Of a DNA stretch of 64,000 nucleotides, positions 25,978 to 34,463 are shown in pieces. Source of the stretch: an uncultured Blautia sp. (GTDB lineage: Bacteria > Bacillota > Clostridia > Lachnospirales > Lachnospiraceae); contig NZ_CAKROJ010000003.1 in the NCBI RefSeq assembly GCF_934372025.1, positions 1 through 64,000 of the forward strand, given 5' to 3'. Positions within the stretch are counted from its first letter, which is position 1; every line of letters begins with the position of its first letter. The notes beneath the pieces are model-generated. The model was given only the letters and a program-made list of their open reading frames with translations, had not been told where the DNA came from and made no database searches. Position numbers and translations under genes: made by a program.

Positions 25978-26700
25978 TCACAGAAGCAGAAACTCTTCTA
26001 TCAATTTTTGCGTATAATATCTAGTTTCCAGACAGTCTCCCTCAAAACGGGCAATGCAATCCCAGACTCCGCAGTCGATCAGGAGTATTAATACTTTTTC
26101 TATATCAGACTGCCTGTCTTTTATAATAAAAAAAGATCGTATGCCATTTGCTTCTGCATATTCCATCAGAGCTTCATGGTCAATATGATTATTTTTTATA
26201 AACTGAGCCCGGTCTTTTTGAAGCTTATCATGTAGAACCGCTATTTCTTTTTTTAAAAATTTCTCTTCTTTTGTTTCTTTTTCCAGCGGAAGCAGTTTCT
26301 GACTATACAGTTCTTCAGACAATCTGTTTCTGGAAACAAAACGGAGCTTGACTGCATCTCTGTCATTGTCACTCAGTTCTGCTGTGATAATCTTCTGAGA
26401 TGAAAAAAGCAGCAGCGAATTATGCTTATCAATACCATATGACTCTATCACATATCCTGCCTCTTTAATTTCTGCAAACAGTTTCTGTATTTCCGGATTC
26501 AGCCTGTATTCATTTGGCTCCTCCATTACTAAAATCTGTTTCTGATAAAGCTGAAACAGGACCAGATTTACGTCTTTCTGATCAGGAGCTTCCTGCTTTC
26601 CTTTTATAGGTAAATCTACTCTGGATAAACCACAGAGTGCTGACAATACCATAAACTCTCTCACAGAGATTATCAGATTATCATATATCAATTTATCCAT
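25978..26700 (-). CDS. Possible EspG-like chaperone, T7SS-associated
   Basis: A 240-aa soluble protein. The order of motifs resembles actinobacterial EspG: an opening ISVREFMVLSALCG then DLPIKG (EspG: E..L...LG..LP), a helix-turn KQILVMEEPNEYRLNPEIQKLF, then strands LLLFSSQKIITAELS and a mixed C-terminus. EspG binds the WXG/PE-PPE substrates of ESX systems. No Firmicute counterpart is familiar to me, so this is a pattern-based inference. The ATG at 26700 (AGAGG five bases upstream) overlaps the LytTR gene by 8 nt; the GTG two codons earlier is less likely. Position between regulator and YukD supports a T7SS role. Confidence 0.5.
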   Translation of the reverse strand: MDKLIYDNLIISVREFMVLSALCGLSRVDLPIKGKQEAPDQKDVNLVLFQLYQKQILVMEEPNEYRLNPEIQKLFAEIKEAGYVIESYGIDKHNSLLLFSSQKIITAELSDNDRDAVKLRFVSRNRLSEELYSQKLLPLEKETKEEKFLKKEIAVLHDKLQKDRAQFIKNNHIDHEALMEYAEANGIRSFFIIKDRQSDIEKVLILLIDCGVWDCIARFEGDCLETRYYTQKLIEEFLLL

Positions 26701-27409
26701 TTTCACCTCTTTTAAATAGTTTTCTGTAGCTTCTCGAAAATGGAACGATCATGCCATCTTTAAGATACAGCATGTTTTCATGCATATTGACCTGCATGAT
26801 CAGATCCATATTCACTATAAAACTTCTGTGACAACGAGCAAAATTAGAGGGCATTTTCTCGGCCATTTTTTCCAGCGTTTCAGATACTGATATTTCTTCT
26901 ATCTGTGTTCTGACAAAAACCTTTTTTTCTTTTGCCTCCAGATAATATATTTTTTCAAATGGAACACGAAAAATTCCTCTTCTGTTTTCAACCCGCAGAG
27001 TTTCATGATCATCTGTGTTCTTCTGACTGATCATAAAAAGAAGGAAAAATTCTCTGACTGCTTCATCCCAGCCATTGCTCATCGGACGAAGGAGCAATGC
27101 AGATGCTCTGATAGACGGACAAAGATAATTTACCGGAGAAACCGTTATGTCAGCTATGATCAGAATTTCTGTCTTAGGAAATATTTTCCGGATATTCCTG
27201 GCTGCTTCAATCCCACCCGGAAGAGTAACATCAATAACGGCTATATCCAAAATGTCCATTGCCTTTAATTTTTCCAGAAGCTGACTTCCTTCTCTACAAC
27301 TTTCAAACTGCAGTTTCTCATCTGTATGATGAGCAGTCAGTTCCCTGAACTGCTCATACATGTAATAAGTTTCTTTTTCATCCGCGTTAAGAATCACTCC
27401 AAATATCAT
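26693..27409 (-). CDS. LytTR-family response regulator
   Basis: A 238-aa regulator with an N-terminal receiver-like domain (acidic pocket D10/E11, phospho-acceptor position Asp60 in AVIDVTLPGG) and a C-terminal LytTR DNA-binding domain (about 140-236; FEKIYYLEAKEKKVFVRT, FARCHRSFIVN). The usual receiver Lys appears as Arg in LLLRPMS. No histidine kinase is encoded nearby, so control may be by an unlinked kinase or be non-canonical. It overlaps essC by 4 nt (ATGA) and the next gene by 8 nt, so it is locked into the operon and probably regulates it. Confidence 0.85.
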   Translation of the reverse strand: MIFGVILNADEKETYYMYEQFRELTAHHTDEKLQFESCREGSQLLEKLKAMDILDIAVIDVTLPGGIEAARNIRKIFPKTEILIIADITVSPVNYLCPSIRASALLLRPMSNGWDEAVREFFLLFMISQKNTDDHETLRVENRRGIFRVPFEKIYYLEAKEKKVFVRTQIEEISVSETLEKMAEKMPSNFARCHRSFIVNMDLIMQVNMHENMLYLKDGMIVPFSRSYRKLFKRGENG

Positions 27410-30400
27410 AGTTTTTTCTTTCTTTTCGTCATTAACGGGACAACTACCTTCTTAACAGCCTTTTCATCTCCCGTATATGCGATCTGGCCAATACCTGCCT
27501 TTTCAGATTTGGACTGTTCTTTATAATTCAGATAATCAAAATTCAGAACCGTATTCTGAGCAACCTTTCCTCCAAAATGAATTCCTGTCTTATAAGATGC
27601 AAAATTAACATAGGTTGTATATCCGGCAATCTTGTTTTTGTCTTCGGAATTCAGAATACCGGCAAGATAAATGTTGTGATACTTGCCTTTCATTGTCAGA
27701 ACTTCCAGAAATCCCTTCATATTTTTTGAAATATTTTCCGGTGCATAAATTGTCTCGATAAACCATGTCATATCCGTAATAAACAAGAAAATCGGCTGTT
27801 CTTTTCTTGTATGTTCGTAGAGTTCTTCTTCTTCTCCGCCTTCTTCCAGTATCTGTTTTTTAATGCGATTCCTCTTAATAAATTCAGGTGAAAACGTTTC
27901 CTGGAAATATGTAAACAGCTCATCACTATTTCCAATATATGTAATATTTTCCTGACCGGAATATGTAGCCATCACTCCACTTCCATCGATCAGACAGATC
28001 TGGCTGTCTTTCAGACGGGCAGATTCTATCATGATTTTCATGAAATTCTTTTTACCAGTTTTTGCAGCACCCATGATCAGATAACAGAACATATCAGCAA
28101 GATCAAGGCTGTAAATTTCTGCATTTTCGGAATTATACGCCACAGGGAGCAGATGATCTGTTGCTGCAGAATTTCTGACATCATCCAGTTCTTCAAAAAT
28201 CTCCCATGTTGGTTTCTCCGGTATTTCCGGTATAGGCTGTGCTCGTTTTCCGCTCCATGCCTGATTCATCATTACACACATATCAGAAATTTTTTCCATT
28301 CTCTGATAATCATCATCTGCTTCCAGCGCCAGAGCTGCCTGAAATTCGAGGATTCTTGTTCCAAGGACTGCAAGCCCTCTTCCTTTGATTCCGGATTCCG
28401 GCATTACCTCCACACGGGTTGTATGCAGAATATCTCCATACGCAAATCTGTCAGGAAGCTGAAGACAAAGCAATGTCTTCATATTCTCGGCAATACGGTT
28501 CGGAAGTTCGTTCATTCCAAAACCTCCGGCTGTAATGAGGAAGAAAATTCCATGTCCGACACCTTCTTTTGAAAGCTGAATGATTATCTTCTCATATTTT
28601 CCACCTGTTTTTTCCATGAAAGCAGAGAAATTATCAATAACAATGACGATAGCCGGATAAACAACACCGTGTACCTGTACATACTGACTGTAATTACCAC
28701 CGCGGAAAACTCTTTTTCGATCATTCAGAATTCTTTCAATCATATTGAAGAATTTGGCTATCTTTTCATCATCGCTCTCGTACATGACACCGCCCACATG
28801 AGCAAGCCCCTCAAAAGCAGACATCATCTTACTGCTGAAGTCAAGGGCATAAATATTCAGATAATCCGGTGTATATTTCGTCACAAGTCCATACAGGATC
28901 GTCTGAACCAGTGTACTCTTTCCACTGACAACTGAACCAATGATTGCGTGATGACCGCCTTCTGAGAAACTGAATGGCAATGGGAACTGTGCCTGGTTTC
29001 GAGGATCATCAATCATACCGATCGGAACTCCCAGTGACCAGGAACCTCTGTGTGTTCCCCAGCCAGCTGATGTAAACGCACTTTTCTGGTATTCATCAAA
29101 CTGCTGCAGATAAATCTGAGCTGGCAGAACCGGCATCCAAAGCTGGTGATTTTGTCTGTATCCGTTAATCTCTGCTGTTTTTCTGAGGTAATCTTTTACC
29201 GCATCAAGCTGTGTACGTTCCTTCACTTCCGGAAGTTTTACTCCCATATTTTCTGCAAAGCGAATGATCTGTTTTACAGTATCTCCATCCTGTTGTTCTG
29301 CAAGATCATATAAACGCATAAATTCTTCAAGCAGTCTTATGTTGTGCTCGCTCTTCTGATAATCCAGCTTTGCCGCTGCAATCTGATCATAGAACTTCTG
29401 TACATCGTGTTCTTCTGCTGCTTCCAGACATCTGACAAGTGATGCGATCCACTGATACAGTGCTTTCTCCTTTCTCACTGCACGTGCATGGCCGCCTGTC
29501 ATTTCGGTTTTTCCATCTGTTGTCAGAAGTTTTGCAATTTCTGTATTGCCCTCCTCAATGTTTTCATCATAAGGAGCTCCACTCCAGCCAGACTGGAATA
29601 ATTCGAATACCTCATCATTTCCAACCTGCAGATAACATCTTCCGGCCTGAGTTATGTAAGCTGCATCTGGTTTATGCAGCATATCATTACTGTCCTGACG
29701 ATCCTGTACTCGCAGACAGAGTCGGAATTTTGAGTTACTCCAGATATTATCATCTACTGTTCCGCTTGGCTTCTGTGTTGCCAGTATCAGATGAACACCC
29801 AGACTTCGTCCAACCTGCGCCACGCTGATCAGTTCTTTCATAAAATCAGGTTCTTCTCGTTTCAGTTCTGCAAATTCGTCAATAATGATAAAGAGATGTG
29901 GAATCGGTTCAGAAGCTTCTTTGTTTTTATAGAGTTTTGTATAATTATTAATATTATTAACTCCATGTTCAGTAAAGAGCCTCTGTCGTCTCCTGTTTTC
30001 ACTTTTAATGGAAACCATTGCACGGTATACCTGATTTCCGGACAGGTTGGAAATCTGTCCGATCATATGCGGCAATCCGTCGAAAAGGTGCGCCATTCCA
30101 CCGCCCTTGTAATCAATAATGAAGAATCCAATATCATCCGGACTGTAATTAATAGCAAGAGACAGCATATAGGTCTGCAGCGTCTCACTTTTACCGGAAC
30201 CTGTGGTACCTGCAACAAGTCCATGCGGTCCATGATATTTTTCATGAACATCCATATAACAGGGAGCACCGCCTGATTTCTGTCCAATAAGGCCTCTGAT
30301 ATTATCATAGTTACGATTTTTCAGCCATCGCTCTTCAGCTTTCAGCTCAGAAGGCCTTGTGATTCCGTACATATCAAAGAATGTCAGAGAATTCGGAATT

Positions 30401-32373
30401 TCACCACCTGTTTCAATCTCCTGTACTTCCATATTGGAAAGTCTTCTGCTGAACTCTACAAGTTTTTTTGCATCCAGCGAATCAAAATCAACTCGGATAC
30501 GTTCTTCTTTCTGTGCTGATACATTATACATTCCCTGGAAATAGCTGTCATTCTCAACAATATATTCACATGCATTTGGAAGCTGTTCACTCGTTTCAGC
30601 AAGCATTACTGTACTGAGTCCGATTTCACCCGACAAATCAAACACATACTTCGCAATAAGTTCTTCCTCGATCAGAGATGGATCTGACAAAAACATGATA
30701 AAATATGGCTTTGGAAGAGTGTTTCCTCTGTTATAAGAAACTGCATTTTCCTGTCTCTGACGAAATACCTTTGCAATCTCATAAAAAACTTCTCCGGCTT
30801 CAAGACGATTTGATGCAATGTATCTTATTTTTTTATCTTCTGCCCATACATGTGGAAACCATTTTGCAAATTCCCATTGACCAGAATCTTCTGAGTTATT
30901 TTCATCGTATACAAAAACCATTTTTACATCTGTATAACAATTGCTGGCTGCGATCTGAGCTGCCATGATTTTTGCAGCCTGTATCGCTCCTTTCTTTCCC
31001 TGTCCACCTACAACACCAGTAAGTTTATGTTCCAGCAGATTCAGAAGTATTGGTACATTCGTAAGAGTTTTATAATTCTGATGGATAAATTCCGGTTTCT
31101 CGGCCAGTTCATCTCTTTCCATCCGGAATTTTTCTTTCGGTACCTGGATCGGAACCTGAAAATCGACATCTCCCAGTCCCAGTCTGCAGCTCAGAAAGTC
31201 TTCATGTGTTGCATTTCGATTCCATAACATAACGGAATGCTCATCATAGTTCAAACATGTATTCACATCAGGATACATCTGCTCCAGTGCATTTCTGTTA
31301 TGTTTGTATTTCTCCTGGATTTCTTCAGTTTTCTTTACAAGATAATTACTGTATGCCTCATAACGCTGTGCAGCATTTTCCTTTTCTGTCTTTTTCTGAT
31401 AGCGCATGTTCAGAATTCCCCATGACACTCCAACCACTGCAGATGAAACTGACATGACAAGTCCGGAATACATAAAAAGCCCTCCGCCATATCCGGAAGT
31501 TTTAGACGAAGCAATCATAAGAAGCGCTCCAAGCAGCATAGGAATCGTCATTGTAAACGATGGTCCGATCGTCATCAGCACCGGTTTCTTTTTTGATTTC
31601 ATTTCCTTCGGAGGTTCTTCGATTTCTACAGGTTCCTGTTCAATTTTCTCAATGATTCGTGGTGAACGATGAAAAAGAATTTTTACAGAAAGAGGTGCCT
31701 CTTCATTTTCTTTATCAGGCTCCGGTTTTTCTGTTTCATCTTTATAAGGCAGCAGATATCTCTCGTTAACACGAACATTCAGATTTTCAGTGTCAATCGC
31801 AAGGATATCTCCAAGATATACCATATGAAGACCATAGATATTGATATAATCACCAAAATGCAATGTTTCGATACCTGTCACATATTTTGCATTTACATAC
31901 AGTCCATTCTGTCCTTTACTGGTAATCACATAGTCTCTGCCTCGTTTGACGATCTCCGCATGATCTCTGGAAATCAACCGACGATAATTACACTGTATCA
32001 GGTTACTTTCACCTTCACCGATCGTAATTCTTCCTGTTTTACTGATGTCATATTTATGATAAGCTGTGAATACCTTTTTGCATCTGTGTACAATAAAAAA
32101 GATCTGTTTTTTATCATAGGACAAAATCCTGAACATCTGAGAATCCTCAAGTACTGTTCTGTCCTTCACTTCCTGCTGTTCAAGATAGATTCTGCAGGTT
32201 TTACCCGCCTTTACCTTCCAGACATCATTAATTACTTCAAATTCAAGACTGATATCTTTACGGAGATTAAAAACATCTTTATTAATTACCAGAGAATAGT
32301 CTGCATTATTGATTGCAGGTAAAACATATTCTTTAAACGCTTCTTTTGTATAAACTGCAATGACAAGCCCCAT
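27406..32373 (-). CDS. essC: EssC-type FtsK/SpoIIIE ATPase of the type VII secretion system
   Basis: A 1655-aa membrane-anchored motor that drives WXG100 export. Residues about 105-185 are FHA-like (RLISRDHAEIV). Two membrane helices follow (about 266-288 and 297-320). Domain 1 has Walker A GTTGSGKS (722-729) and Walker B LFIIIDEFAEL (about 827-837). Domain 2 has GSVVSGKST (1146-1154) and IVIVIDNFSAF. Domain 3 has GAAKTGKKN, a weakened Walker A. The size and order match Firmicute EssC, though FHA evidence at the extreme N-terminus is weaker. The start follows AGGAGA. EssB, EssA and EsaA are not found beside it. Confidence 0.93.
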   Translation of the reverse strand: MGLVIAVYTKEAFKEYVLPAINNADYSLVINKDVFNLRKDISLEFEVINDVWKVKAGKTCRIYLEQQEVKDRTVLEDSQMFRILSYDKKQIFFIVHRCKKVFTAYHKYDISKTGRITIGEGESNLIQCNYRRLISRDHAEIVKRGRDYVITSKGQNGLYVNAKYVTGIETLHFGDYINIYGLHMVYLGDILAIDTENLNVRVNERYLLPYKDETEKPEPDKENEEAPLSVKILFHRSPRIIEKIEQEPVEIEEPPKEMKSKKKPVLMTIGPSFTMTIPMLLGALLMIASSKTSGYGGGLFMYSGLVMSVSSAVVGVSWGILNMRYQKKTEKENAAQRYEAYSNYLVKKTEEIQEKYKHNRNALEQMYPDVNTCLNYDEHSVMLWNRNATHEDFLSCRLGLGDVDFQVPIQVPKEKFRMERDELAEKPEFIHQNYKTLTNVPILLNLLEHKLTGVVGGQGKKGAIQAAKIMAAQIAASNCYTDVKMVFVYDENNSEDSGQWEFAKWFPHVWAEDKKIRYIASNRLEAGEVFYEIAKVFRQRQENAVSYNRGNTLPKPYFIMFLSDPSLIEEELIAKYVFDLSGEIGLSTVMLAETSEQLPNACEYIVENDSYFQGMYNVSAQKEERIRVDFDSLDAKKLVEFSRRLSNMEVQEIETGGEIPNSLTFFDMYGITRPSELKAEERWLKNRNYDNIRGLIGQKSGGAPCYMDVHEKYHGPHGLVAGTTGSGKSETLQTYMLSLAINYSPDDIGFFIIDYKGGGMAHLFDGLPHMIGQISNLSGNQVYRAMVSIKSENRRRQRLFTEHGVNNINNYTKLYKNKEASEPIPHLFIIIDEFAELKREEPDFMKELISVAQVGRSLGVHLILATQKPSGTVDDNIWSNSKFRLCLRVQDRQDSNDMLHKPDAAYITQAGRCYLQVGNDEVFELFQSGWSGAPYDENIEEGNTEIAKLLTTDGKTEMTGGHARAVRKEKALYQWIASLVRCLEAAEEHDVQKFYDQIAAAKLDYQKSEHNIRLLEEFMRLYDLAEQQDGDTVKQIIRFAENMGVKLPEVKERTQLDAVKDYLRKTAEINGYRQNHQLWMPVLPAQIYLQQFDEYQKSAFTSAGWGTHRGSWSLGVPIGMIDDPRNQAQFPLPFSFSEGGHHAIIGSVVSGKSTLVQTILYGLVTKYTPDYLNIYALDFSSKMMSAFEGLAHVGGVMYESDDEKIAKFFNMIERILNDRKRVFRGGNYSQYVQVHGVVYPAIVIVIDNFSAFMEKTGGKYEKIIIQLSKEGVGHGIFFLITAGGFGMNELPNRIAENMKTLLCLQLPDRFAYGDILHTTRVEVMPESGIKGRGLAVLGTRILEFQAALALEADDDYQRMEKISDMCVMMNQAWSGKRAQPIPEIPEKPTWEIFEELDDVRNSAATDHLLPVAYNSENAEIYSLDLADMFCYLIMGAAKTGKKNFMKIMIESARLKDSQICLIDGSGVMATYSGQENITYIGNSDELFTYFQETFSPEFIKRNRIKKQILEEGGEEEELYEHTRKEQPIFLFITDMTWFIETIYAPENISKNMKGFLEVLTMKGKYHNIYLAGILNSEDKNKIAGYTTYVNFASYKTGIHFGGKVAQNTVLNFDYLNYKEQSKSEKAGIGQIAYTGDEKAVKKVVVPLMTKRKKKL

Positions 32374-32391
32374 ATTTTATTTCTCCTGATT

Positions 32392-32973
32392 CTAATTTTC
32401 ATAAATTGATATATGCATTTCTGTTTTTCCAACCGTCAGAAAATCATTTGTCTGAAGCTTTACCATCTGATTTTGTATCACCATTTGATTCTTTCCTCTT
32501 CGAATGCTGACGGATGGTGCTGAATTCCGGTTTTTAATATATACCGCATGATCTTTCATACAGATAGAACATCCCCGTTTTACTGCATGAACATCATTAA
32601 GTACAAGATCATTGTTTTTATCCTGGCCGATAAAAATCTCACGTTCCAGATCAAAAAGATGACGCTGTACACTTGTCTCTGTATATACTTCTATTTCCAC
32701 CTGAAAGTCCGGTACTGTTTCATTATTATTTGAATAATTGTCAGTATACTGTACCTCAAATGGATTAGATTTTCTGGACATTTCCATTCTGCTCTCCGGA
32801 TTCTTCAGTTTTTCCTCCAAAGCCGCATTGCGCATTTTTTCATTGCTGATATTTCTGCGCTCTTCAAAATCTCTGTTCTTTCTGTTCTGTCGTATAAACA
32901 CGATTACAAGAATTACGATAATCAGAATTTCGTATACGGTAATTGCATTCTGGGACAATAACAGTTGTACCAT
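32392..32973 (-). CDS. Membrane-anchored FHA-like protein, 193 aa
   Basis: A short N-terminus, one membrane helix (about residues 11-28), a charged linker and an FHA-like C-terminus (about 105-190: REIFIGQDKNNDLVLND, VHAVKRGCSICMKDHAVYIKN). The usual GR..S..H motif of FHA domains is only partly kept (IGQ in place of GR; no S-x-x-H), so phosphothreonine binding may be weak or lost. It lies 18 nt before essC, with GGAGG before the ATG, and may connect EssC to the phospho-signalling proteins. Confidence 0.78.
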   Translation of the reverse strand: MVQLLLSQNAITVYEILIIVILVIVFIRQNRKNRDFEERRNISNEKMRNAALEEKLKNPESRMEMSRKSNPFEVQYTDNYSNNNETVPDFQVEIEVYTETSVQRHLFDLEREIFIGQDKNNDLVLNDVHAVKRGCSICMKDHAVYIKNRNSAPSVSIRRGKNQMVIQNQMVKLQTNDFLTVGKTEMHISIYEN

Positions 32974-32991
32974 AATCAGATAGCCTCCATT

Positions 32992-33351
32992 TCAACCCAA
33001 ATATATTTTAAATTCTGACCTGCCGACTTTTAAAATGTCGCCCTGATGTACACGCACACACGAAACTATACGCTGTCCATTCAGCCAGCTTCCATTTTTG
33101 GAATTCAGGTCCCTTATGTACACTGCATTCCCCTTTTTTTCAAAGCAGACATGACTTCCGGATATGTATCTGTCCTGTGTGGTGATTTGCAGATCAGACG
33201 GAGGTCTGCGCCTCCCTGCTATGCAATTCTTTTTTAACATGAATGAAAACTGTTCTCCAGAATGCATATCTGCAAGAATCATCATCTTCTGACTGTCATC
33301 TTCCCATAAAGAAAGCGTTTTGTCTTCATCAAAATCGTTAATCTCTTTCAT
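32992..33351 (-). CDS. Small soluble FHA-domain protein, 119 aa
   Basis: A 119-aa protein with a canonical FHA domain: AGRRRPPSDLQI, SGSHVCFEKKG and NSKNGSWLNGQRI (about residues 45-95) carry the Arg, Ser, His and Asn residues expected to contact phosphothreonine. The N-terminus FDEDKTLSLWEDD is acidic around a threonine, like the phospho-switch tails of GarA/FhaA proteins. It is cytoplasmic. It sits between the PP2C and the 193-aa FHA gene with a GAGGG site, and may be a movable adaptor controlled by phosphorylation. Confidence 0.87.
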   Translation of the reverse strand: MKEINDFDEDKTLSLWEDDSQKMMILADMHSGEQFSFMLKKNCIAGRRRPPSDLQITTQDRYISGSHVCFEKKGNAVYIRDLNSKNGSWLNGQRIVSCVRVHQGDILKVGRSEFKIYLG

Positions 33352-33369
33352 ACGTCCCTCGCTATATTA

Positions 33370-34437
33370 TTACTTTTCTCTTTCGGAATCCTCCGTGACC
33401 TGCAGCAGCATAACTGTCACATTATCGCGTCCACCATTTTCAAGAGCATCCTTCACAAGAGCCTGTGCAGCATTTTCCGGTTTTGCTTCCATTTCAAGAA
33501 TCTCCAGGATTTTGCTGTCATCTACCATATCTGTCAGGCCATCGCTGCATATCAGATAGATATCATTCGGTTCTAAAGATAACTCTGCTGCATAATAGGG
33601 TGAAAATCGTAAATTCGACGGCATTCCAAGATACTGTGTGATCACATGACGTTCCGGATGTGTCTTCGCCTCTTCCGGACTGATAATTCCCATCGAAATC
33701 ATCCTCTGAACCTTCGAATGATCCAAAGACAACTGTTCCAGTTTATGATTTCGCATTCGGTAAATGCGGCTGTCTCCTACATTCACACCTGTGAGCTTAC
33801 CATCATTCAGAATCAACGCAGCCAGAGTTGTACCTGATTTTTTCCCTTTCTGCTCCGACTGCCTGAAAATCCTGTCAGAAATAGAACGTAGTAATCTGGT
33901 AAATTCTGCCTGATCCGTCCATCTCCCACATTCCTCTTTTCTCTCAGAAAGTATCCTTACAGCATTATACGATGCATCCTCGCCATTATCTACTCCACCC
34001 ATACCATCACAGATCGCGTACAGCTGTGACGCATCCTTACAGGTGGCGGAAAGATCTGCTCCACAATCCATCTTTTCACGCTGCATGATCGTACCATTCA
34101 GGCAGAAATTATCTTCGTTGTTTCTGCGCACATTTCCCTTATTGTTAATTACTGCACTTTTTATTTCAAAAGGAGATTCCTGTAAAGGAACGGCAGTTGT
34201 TTCAGAAAGCTCAAAGGTAGCTTCACTGTCTGATAATTTCAAAGTAGTTTCTGATGGTGAGTCAGCTTCTGTTCTGCTTATAATCTTTTTATTCTTTGAT
34301 CTTCGACATAAGCATACAATTATTACTGCCAAAATCAGCAGGCATACTGCTGCCAGAATCAATCCCCCTGCCAGCTCTGGCCGGTTTAATAAAACACCCT
34401 CAAATGACATGGATGCTATTCTGATCATTTTCCTCAT
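33370..34437 (-). CDS. Membrane-anchored PP2C-type Ser/Thr phosphatase
   Basis: A 355-aa protein with one membrane helix (about 23-45), an acidic Thr/Ser-rich linker containing SETTL and LSETT (about 62-82), and a cytoplasmic PP2C domain (about 93-350). Metal-binding and catalytic motifs are intact: RRNNEDNF (104-111), DGMGG (144-148), SDGLTD (298-303) and GGRDNVTV (335-342). It removes phosphate from Ser/Thr, probably from FHA-bound partners in this locus. No kinase gene is present in the window. It starts 26 nt after the VWA-FHA gene; GAAGGA is six bases before the ATG. Confidence 0.9.
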   Translation of the reverse strand: MRKMIRIASMSFEGVLLNRPELAGGLILAAVCLLILAVIIVCLCRRSKNKKIISRTEADSPSETTLKLSDSEATFELSETTAVPLQESPFEIKSAVINNKGNVRRNNEDNFCLNGTIMQREKMDCGADLSATCKDASQLYAICDGMGGVDNGEDASYNAVRILSERKEECGRWTDQAEFTRLLRSISDRIFRQSEQKGKKSGTTLAALILNDGKLTGVNVGDSRIYRMRNHKLEQLSLDHSKVQRMISMGIISPEEAKTHPERHVITQYLGMPSNLRFSPYYAAELSLEPNDIYLICSDGLTDMVDDSKILEILEMEAKPENAAQALVKDALENGGRDNVTVMLLQVTEDSEREK

Positions 34438-34463
34438 TCTTTTTCCTTCAACTTAATCCAGTC

